Under the pieces are notes generated by a model. That model was not told the origin of the DNA. It made no database searches and saw only the letters and a program-made list of their open reading frames with translations. A stretch of DNA of 9,390 bases from Candidatus Nomurabacteria bacterium (GTDB lineage: Bacteria; Patescibacteriota; Minisyncoccia; Phycocordibacterales; CALRBL01), in the NCBI GenBank assembly GCA_943354075.1, contig CALRBL010000015.1, positions 1-9,390 on the forward strand, in the 5' to 3' direction. Position 1 is the first letter of the stretch, and the number at the start of each line of letters is the position of its first letter. A program made the translations under genes and the position numbers. Positions 5,501 through 9,390 of this stretch are shown one piece after another.

Positions 5501-5506
5501 ACACAC

Positions 5507-5863
5507 ATGACTAACCTAAAACCATTATATCGCGGCACTCAAATCACATGGTTCGTCCTTAACGTTCTCGAGTCACTTTTAGCAATTCGTTTTGTCCTCA
5601 AGCTCCTCGGAGCCAATCCCCTCGCCGGTTTTAGCCAGTTTATCTACAGTGTCACCTATGTTTTTGCACAACCTTTCTTGAACGTATTCAGAATGACACG
5701 AGTCGCCGGTTCAACTATCGAGTGGACCACCTTGCTCGCAATGCTTATCTATTACTTCATCGCACTTGCAATAGTTCGATTGATTTTCATGAACAAGCCA
5801 GTATCGCAAGGAGAAGCTGAAGTAAAACTCGACCGACAGGATCCTGAGAACCCAGTCGTCTAA
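5507..5863 (+). CDS. YggT family integral membrane protein
   Basis: A 118-residue protein with two membrane helices (about 12-34 and 73-95). The first helix is followed by RFVLKLLGANPLAGFSQFIY (28-47) and then AQPFLNVFRM (54-63), both typical of the YggT family. The soluble C-terminal tail (97-118) is charged. YggT proteins are small inner-membrane proteins often found near cell-division genes and linked in some bacteria to osmotic tolerance or envelope organisation; their biochemical role is not settled. The start at ATG 5507 lacks a Shine-Dalgarno site. The gene is divergent from tRNA-Ala and converges on uvrC with only 7 bases between the two stops and no obvious terminator there. Confidence 0.85.
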   Translation: MTNLKPLYRGTQITWFVLNVLESLLAIRFVLKLLGANPLAGFSQFIYSVTYVFAQPFLNVFRMTRVAGSTIEWTTLLAMLIYYFIALAIVRLIFMNKPVSQGEAEVKLDRQDPENPVV

Positions 5864-5870
5864 CTATTTT

Positions 5871-7163
5871 CTATTTCCCAAACATATCAGAGCTTCGCAA
5901 CTTGCGATGGTATTTGAGTGTGAAGCGATGCGCCTCACTGTTTGCAAGTAATAGTGCGTGCTGATGCTTTTTTATGATAGCTGGATCACCAATTATTCGT
6001 TCAGGTCGATGCTTCACGTTCTTTACTACTCCCACGATGGGCATCTTAGCCGCCCCCGCCAGTTCGAACTGTTCCTTTGCCACATTGTATTGTGGTAATC
6101 CTCCGTCGGTAACCACAAGATCAGGCATTGACCATTCAGAATGTTTGAGACGTCGTTCCAACACTTCTTTGAGACTCGCAATATCATTGATTCCCTTCCT
6201 TCGGATTTTGAACATGCGATAGTCTGCTTTTTTTGGAAATCCATCTTCGATGACGACCATCACACCCGTCATAGCAAATCCTTGTATGTGCGCGATGTCG
6301 TAGGCTTCGATACGAAATGTTTTTTCTGAATCTCCTGTTGTGCCGTTTCGGCTAAGATGCCCATCAATATTTTCTCGCTTGATGAGAGACACATCACGAA
6401 TATGTTCGAGAGCAAAAATCTGTCGCTTGATGCGATCCGCTTCTTCAAATTCCATCTTTTTTGCGGCAACTTTCATTTCGATACCGAGCTTTCGTACCAA
6501 CTCTCCCTTTTTTCCTTGGAAGAAAAGAGAGATATTGCGAATCGTCCGCGCATACTCTTTTTTGGAAATAACACCGACACATGTACCGGGACATAACCCG
6601 ATTTGATAGTTGAAGCATCCACGCTTCGGGATCATTCCTTCTGTTGGAAGTTTGCACTTCTCATCACGATACGGAAATATCCGACGAATTATTTTGAGAC
6701 CCTCACGAAGAGAGGGACCACTTGAGAACGGTCCGTATTCGTATTTTATTTTCAAGTTGTGTCGTACTTTTATATCATCAAGATCTCGTTTTCGAAGTGT
6801 GGTAACAACAGGAAAATCTTCGTCAGTGATAACAACATACAAAAAACTTTTATTATCTTTTTCTTTAGAGTTGTAGTGAGGCTGATGCTTCTTGATGAGT
6901 TCGGCTTCGAGAACAAGCGCCTCGAGTACCGAATCAGTCTTGATGAATTCGATAGTATCGGCAACTGCGACCATATCAGCAATCAGCATGCTTCGCACTT
7001 TCAAAAGATCCTTTGAGAAATACGATCGCACACGATCTCGCAAAGAGGTGGCTTTGCCAATGTAGAGAATCTCTTTTTTACCCGAATTTTTGGCAGTTTT
7101 CTTAAAGAAATACACTCCAGGACTGTCGGGCAATTCTTTGATTTTTGAGAGAGTGATTGACAT
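5871..7163 (-). CDS. uvrC: UvrC-type excinuclease subunit lacking the C-terminal HhH region
   Basis: UvrC makes the two incisions beside DNA damage after UvrAB loading. At 430 residues the order is: GIY-YIG nuclease (about 10-100) with SPGVYFF (14-20), ILYIGKATSLRDRVRSYF (32-49) and the catalytic Glu region EALVLEAELIKKHQPHYN (81-98); a four-Cys cluster (Cys170, 183, 191, 195, in the CFNYQIGLCPGTC motif) expected to hold an Fe-S cluster; a UVR helical pair (about 225-258) for UvrB contact; and an RNase H-like nuclease with YDIAHIQG (288-295, Asp289), VVTDGG (350-355, Asp353) and SEAHRFTLKYHRKLR (409-423). It stops a few residues after HRKLR, where full-length UvrC (about 600 residues) continues with the tandem helix-hairpin-helix domain. 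Both nuclease sites look intact, so this is a shortened form and not a fragment. Divergent from the zinc-ribbon membrane protein gene. Confidence 0.9.
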   Translation of the reverse strand: MSITLSKIKELPDSPGVYFFKKTAKNSGKKEILYIGKATSLRDRVRSYFSKDLLKVRSMLIADMVAVADTIEFIKTDSVLEALVLEAELIKKHQPHYNSKEKDNKSFLYVVITDEDFPVVTTLRKRDLDDIKVRHNLKIKYEYGPFSSGPSLREGLKIIRRIFPYRDEKCKLPTEGMIPKRGCFNYQIGLCPGTCVGVISKKEYARTIRNISLFFQGKKGELVRKLGIEMKVAAKKMEFEEADRIKRQIFALEHIRDVSLIKRENIDGHLSRNGTTGDSEKTFRIEAYDIAHIQGFAMTGVMVVIEDGFPKKADYRMFKIRRKGINDIASLKEVLERRLKHSEWSMPDLVVTDGGLPQYNVAKEQFELAGAAKMPIVGVVKNVKHRPERIIGDPAIIKKHQHALLLANSEAHRFTLKYHRKLRSSDMFGK

Positions 7164-7185
7164 AACGTGAATTTGATTATAATAT
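7157..7185 (+). promoter_or_regulatory. Promoter of the zinc-ribbon membrane gene (TTGACA-17-TAATAT)
   Basis: A perfect -35 TTGACA (7157-7162) and TAATAT (7180-7185) are 17 bases apart. A TATAAT at 7178-7183 would be an alternative -10 at 15 bases. The start would be near 7192, giving a leader of about 40 bases. The -35 covers the uvrC start codon on the other strand. Confidence 0.65.
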
Positions 7186-7203
7186 AAAACGCGAAAAACT
7201 CAA
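7176..7203 (-). promoter_or_regulatory. Promoter of uvrC (TTGAGT-16-TATAAT)
   Basis: On the minus strand TTGAGT (7198-7203) and TATAAT (7176-7181) are 16 bases apart. The -10 ends 12 bases before the uvrC ATG, so the leader would be only about 5 bases, too short for a ribosome binding site. It shares the palindrome ATTATAAT (7176-7183) with the divergent plus-strand promoter. Confidence 0.6.
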
Positions 7204-7217
7204 ACCCTTTACAACAC

Positions 7218-7229
7218 TAAGGAGGTGAT
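7218..7229 (+). promoter_or_regulatory. Full-length Shine-Dalgarno match TAAGGAGGTGAT
   Basis: These 12 bases are a perfect complement to the usual bacterial 16S rRNA 3' tail (ATCACCTCCTTA), far longer than a normal site. The only GTG in frame nearby (7225-7227) lies inside it and would be unusable while paired. The best-spaced in-frame triplet is CTG at 7234, 8 bases after GGAGG. Confidence 0.8.
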
Positions 7230-7233
7230 TCAT

Positions 7234-7707
7234 CTGAGAATTAGCAACTTCAAAGCAAGTCCGCGCGGACTATCACTCACCATCATCGCGACACTCATGT
7301 CTATGGGAATCGCCTACAAGTTAAGCGACATCCTTCTCATCCACATGGTGATGAACGGCATGTTCTACGATACAGCGAACGTTTATTCGCGAATAGCTTT
7401 GCTTGCCATCAGCGGCATGCTTTCCTTCGCGTCGGTAATATTCATGTGGCATCGTGGATTCTTCTCCGACGGCAGGCCACAGAAGAGGAACTGCCGGATA
7501 CGTAACTGCAAAGGTAACCGTGTCCTTGTCCGCGAACGAATCGGGGAATTCAATAAGCTCGGCGAGCTCTGGACGTGTCCTTTATGCCACAAGTGGTTCC
7601 CCGAGGAATATTGGGGTGTATCACAGGCCCCTTTGCCTCTCGATCAGCTTGGGATATGCATCGAGGACGCAGACGACGATGAGGAAGACATCGGGGATGA
7701 TGAATAG
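7234..7707 (+). CDS. Two-helix membrane protein with Cys4 zinc-ribbon-like domain and acidic tail
   Basis: No family recognised. From the CTG at 7234 the product is 157 residues; from the GTG at 7225 it would be 160, but that codon is part of the Shine-Dalgarno site. Using the 160-residue numbering: hydrophobic helices at about 16-38 and 56-75, then a basic patch RPQKRNCRIRNCKGNR (84-99), a Cys pair C90-x4-C95, a second pair in WTCPLCHKWF (116-125; Cys118, Cys121), and a very acidic end EDADDDEEDIGDDE (147-160). The two Cys pairs look like a zinc ribbon on the soluble side of the membrane. Helix 1 contains few charges, so it may act as a signal anchor. Gene reality is supported by a good promoter, an exceptional Shine-Dalgarno site and a strong terminator. 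It stands alone between uvrC (divergent) and the DNRLRE protein gene (convergent). Confidence 0.72.
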   Translation: MRISNFKASPRGLSLTIIATLMSMGIAYKLSDILLIHMVMNGMFYDTANVYSRIALLAISGMLSFASVIFMWHRGFFSDGRPQKRNCRIRNCKGNRVLVRERIGEFNKLGELWTCPLCHKWFPEEYWGVSQAPLPLDQLGICIEDADDDEEDIGDDE

Positions 7708-7735
7708 TGAAGAACGCCGAACGAGTGTAGCACAA

Positions 7736-7763
7736 GGGCGGCGAGCAATCGCCGCCCTTTTTT
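7736..7763 (+). terminator. Intrinsic terminator of the zinc-ribbon membrane gene
   Basis: The 9-bp GC-rich stem GGGCGGCGA/TCGCCGCCC with a GCAA tetraloop is followed by six T. It begins 28 bases after the TAG stop. This is one of the two clearest terminators in the window. Confidence 0.93.
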
Positions 7764-7792
7764 GTATCAGCTGCTTGGAAGAGGAAAGGTTT

Positions 7793-7813
7793 AGCCTCAC
7801 GGAGGCTTTTGTT
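7793..7813 (+). terminator. Possible weak second hairpin terminator
   Basis: AGCCTC-ACG-GAGGCT is followed by TTTGTT on the plus strand. It lies between the main terminator and the convergent stop at 7829. On the minus strand it falls just after the DNRLRE stop but is followed by AAACC, so it would be a poor terminator there. Short stem, low certainty. Confidence 0.35.
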
Positions 7814-7828
7814 GCCCACTTATCTTAC

Positions 7829-9390
7829 CTAAGGAGTAACGTATCTTATAACCAATTTAGGTCTCTGTGTTGAGGTAACAGCCTCGCTTGAAGCAAACTG
7901 CACTCCGTCGCCCGATGCAAGATCGGTACCCTCAATCAACCAACCATAGTTAGTATATGTTCCATCTACCCATCCTTGGATTGTATCGAGGCGCATATTA
8001 TTTACGATTGATCCGGTTATAGCGTCAAGCGTGACTCCGTTTCTGTTATCTTCGACAGTTGATGCTTCCGTATTATCATCATTAAGACCTCCCGTAAGGG
8101 TATTGTACGTACTGCTCTCGTTCCAATCTACAAGCATTCTGTGTATTTTCCATCCTTGTCCCTCGACAGAGTCATACAAATCTAATCGAGCACCAACTAT
8201 AGTTGCATCTGAGGGTATGCTTGAAACATCAAATTTTAATAAGCCTTTTCTTTGATCAGACTCTACTCCAACACCCGTATCAACAACCATAGTCACTTCT
8301 GCCCCGCGAGTTATATCAGGGTTAGTATCCCAAATATATGTATCCAGAGTACCTGCATACGCGCCAGTTGGCGACACACCTTCTTGAAACGTAACAGAAG
8401 TTGGGGCTTCACTTATTCTTAAGTATTTAAATAATGGGTATCTGCTCGCTGTAGAACCTTCAGTAGATACATACTCTGAATTAGAATAGAAGCTAGTTCC
8501 CTCATAATCAAACGTGATTCCTTCACCTTGAGGTTCTTGCGATGGATGAGATTTTCGATAAGTTGTAGAACCTCCGCCTACATATCCTTCCACTATAGTC
8601 GGCGTTTGCTGCAGAGCTTGGAAAATAGTCTGCGTTGCTTTGTCTCTTGGGAAAAGATATGTGTTGTTATAGTTCTTTACAAGAATTTCGCGACCATCTG
8701 GACTAATTGTAGCATCCACCGCATAGCACGGTGTCGATGCTAATGCCACCGTTGTCACTGACGGCAAGCTGGACATATCACCCATATATTCAAGAGTTTG
8801 TGTAGCCCCTGCGGTTTGATTTGCAAAGGTCAAGCGATACACCTGCTGAGTCGCATTTCTTTTTGGAATAATATAGAGGTCGCCCGTATCTGGATCAGCA
8901 ATAGTAACCTCCACGTCTCGGAGCGTTGGTCCGTTAACTCCGGGGAAAGCGGCATTTATTTCTATAAAATTAGATGTTGAAATATTACTTCCGGTGATGG
9001 TCGGCTCAACAAAACGGAAGATTCGCATATCAATTCCAGAACCACGGGAATTAGTGCCGTTTCCGTTATTTCCGAAATCCATTGCATAGCAGTAATTTAT
9101 CCCACTAACAGAAGCACATTCAATGTCTTCAAGATCAATCATTGCAGTTTGACCAGTCAATGTAAGGATACCTGAATTAGCCGCATTAGTAATGTTTATA
9201 GCTTGGATTTGATTTGCTGGTGAATCAGATACACTCCAAAGATAATTTGAATTCCCCGCCACATGTGGTGTTGCAAGACCGCTTTGCTCCTGCCAATTGG
9301 TTGAAGAATCCATGTTCCCGACAGAAAGACCGTCAGCCCAATAAGACACAAGCGGAATATCAACTGTTAAGGCACTCGTGCTCGTTGCAC
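7829..9390 (-). CDS. Extracellular beta-propeller-like protein with C-terminal DNRLRE domain (5' end outside window)
   Basis: The frame stays open to the window edge, so the N-terminus and any signal peptide are missing; 519 residues are visible. The GTG at 9349 is only internal; numbering here starts from it. Residues about 1-315 look like blades of a propeller seen in secreted phytase- or esterase-like proteins: AMIDLEDIE (69-77), MRIFRFVEPTI (108-118), DVEVTIADPDTGDLYIIPKR (145-164), VDATISPDGREILVKNYNNT (211-230) and PQGEGITF (273-280). Residues 317-505 form a DNRLRE-type beta-sandwich: VTFQEGVSPTGAYAGTLDTY (319-338), RKGLLKFDVSSIPSDATIVG (367-386), ARLDLYDS (387-394), and the closing RPKLVIRYVTP (496-506). 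DNRLRE domains occur in large surface or secreted proteins. Cys78/Cys87 could form a disulfide. No sorting motif or membrane helix at the C-terminus. Ligand or substrate not deducible. Confidence 0.78.
   Translation of the reverse strand, partial: ATSTSALTVDIPLVSYWADGLSVGNMDSSTNWQEQSGLATPHVAGNSNYLWSVSDSPANQIQAINITNAANSGILTLTGQTAMIDLEDIECASVSGINYCYAMDFGNNGNGTNSRGSGIDMRIFRFVEPTITGSNISTSNFIEINAAFPGVNGPTLRDVEVTIADPDTGDLYIIPKRNATQQVYRLTFANQTAGATQTLEYMGDMSSLPSVTTVALASTPCYAVDATISPDGREILVKNYNNTYLFPRDKATQTIFQALQQTPTIVEGYVGGGSTTYRKSHPSQEPQGEGITFDYEGTSFYSNSEYVSTEGSTASRYPLFKYLRISEAPTSVTFQEGVSPTGAYAGTLDTYIWDTNPDITRGAEVTMVVDTGVGVESDQRKGLLKFDVSSIPSDATIVGARLDLYDSVEGQGWKIHRMLVDWNESSTYNTLTGGLNDDNTEASTVEDNRNGVTLDAITGSIVNNMRLDTIQGWVDGTYTNYGWLIEGTDLASGDGVQFASSEAVTSTQRPKLVIRYVTP

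Noticed and set aside
5306..5506. 66-aa minus-strand frame through the tRNA gene
   Set aside because: It reads through the tRNA-Ala cloverleaf and its promoter; such frames across tRNAs are a common false call.
5838..5847. Palindrome CAGGATCCTG near the yggT end
   Set aside because: It is a 10-base chance palindrome within coding sequence, with no loop or T-run, so it is not a terminator or a clear operator.
1..9390. Alternative genetic code (TGA as Gly, as in Gracilibacteria/SR1)
   Set aside because: TGA ends the sigma factor, G6PDH and 103-aa genes at the expected places, and no conserved gene contains an in-frame TGA.

Overview
The window looks like chromosome from a Candidate Phyla Radiation (Patescibacteria) bacterium, probably Parcubacteria-like. 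This is inferred from family resemblance and not proved. The pointers are compact single-copy genes, shortened versions of housekeeping enzymes (a 352-residue glucose-6-phosphate dehydrogenase, a UvrC without its C-terminal helix-hairpin-helix region, a 265-residue MltG), a sigma factor/DUF5667 pair, a tRNA without encoded CCA, and few Shine-Dalgarno sites. TGA serves as a normal stop (sigma factor, G6PDH and the 103-residue ORF), so the TGA=Gly code of Gracilibacteria/SR1 does not apply. I see no mobile element, CRISPR array or rRNA.

Left part (1-3209), all minus strand and tightly packed: ECF-like sigma factor, then a DUF5667 membrane protein (probable anti-sigma factor, 4-bp ATGA overlap), G6PDH (2-bp gap), a 74-residue helical protein, and the start of an NqrB/RnfD-like membrane protein that runs off the left edge. 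The set links a transcription switch to NADPH production and a membrane redox protein. Middle part (3210-5863): an MltG-like peptidoglycan lytic transglycosylase and an unrecognised 103-residue basic protein with its own promoter, ribosome binding site and strong terminator, both on plus; then a membrane-anchored C39-type cysteine peptidase and tRNA-Ala(UGC) on minus; then a YggT membrane protein on plus. Right part (5871-9390): a short UvrC (minus), a divergently transcribed two-helix membrane protein with a Cys4 zinc-ribbon-like domain (plus), and the 3' part of a large extracellular protein with a beta-propeller-like region and a DNRLRE domain (minus, runs off the right edge).

The most notable pattern is in the translation signals. 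Several genes have a -10 box ending only 6 or 7 bases before the ATG and no usable Shine-Dalgarno site. That is the geometry of leaderless mRNAs. The clearest cases are mltG, G6PDH and the C39 peptidase. By contrast, the two plus-strand orphan genes (103 aa, and the zinc-ribbon membrane protein) have long leaders, strong Shine-Dalgarno sites and good intrinsic terminators. The second has a 12-base perfect match to the usual 16S rRNA 3' end and apparently a CTG start. The window therefore seems to use two initiation modes side by side.
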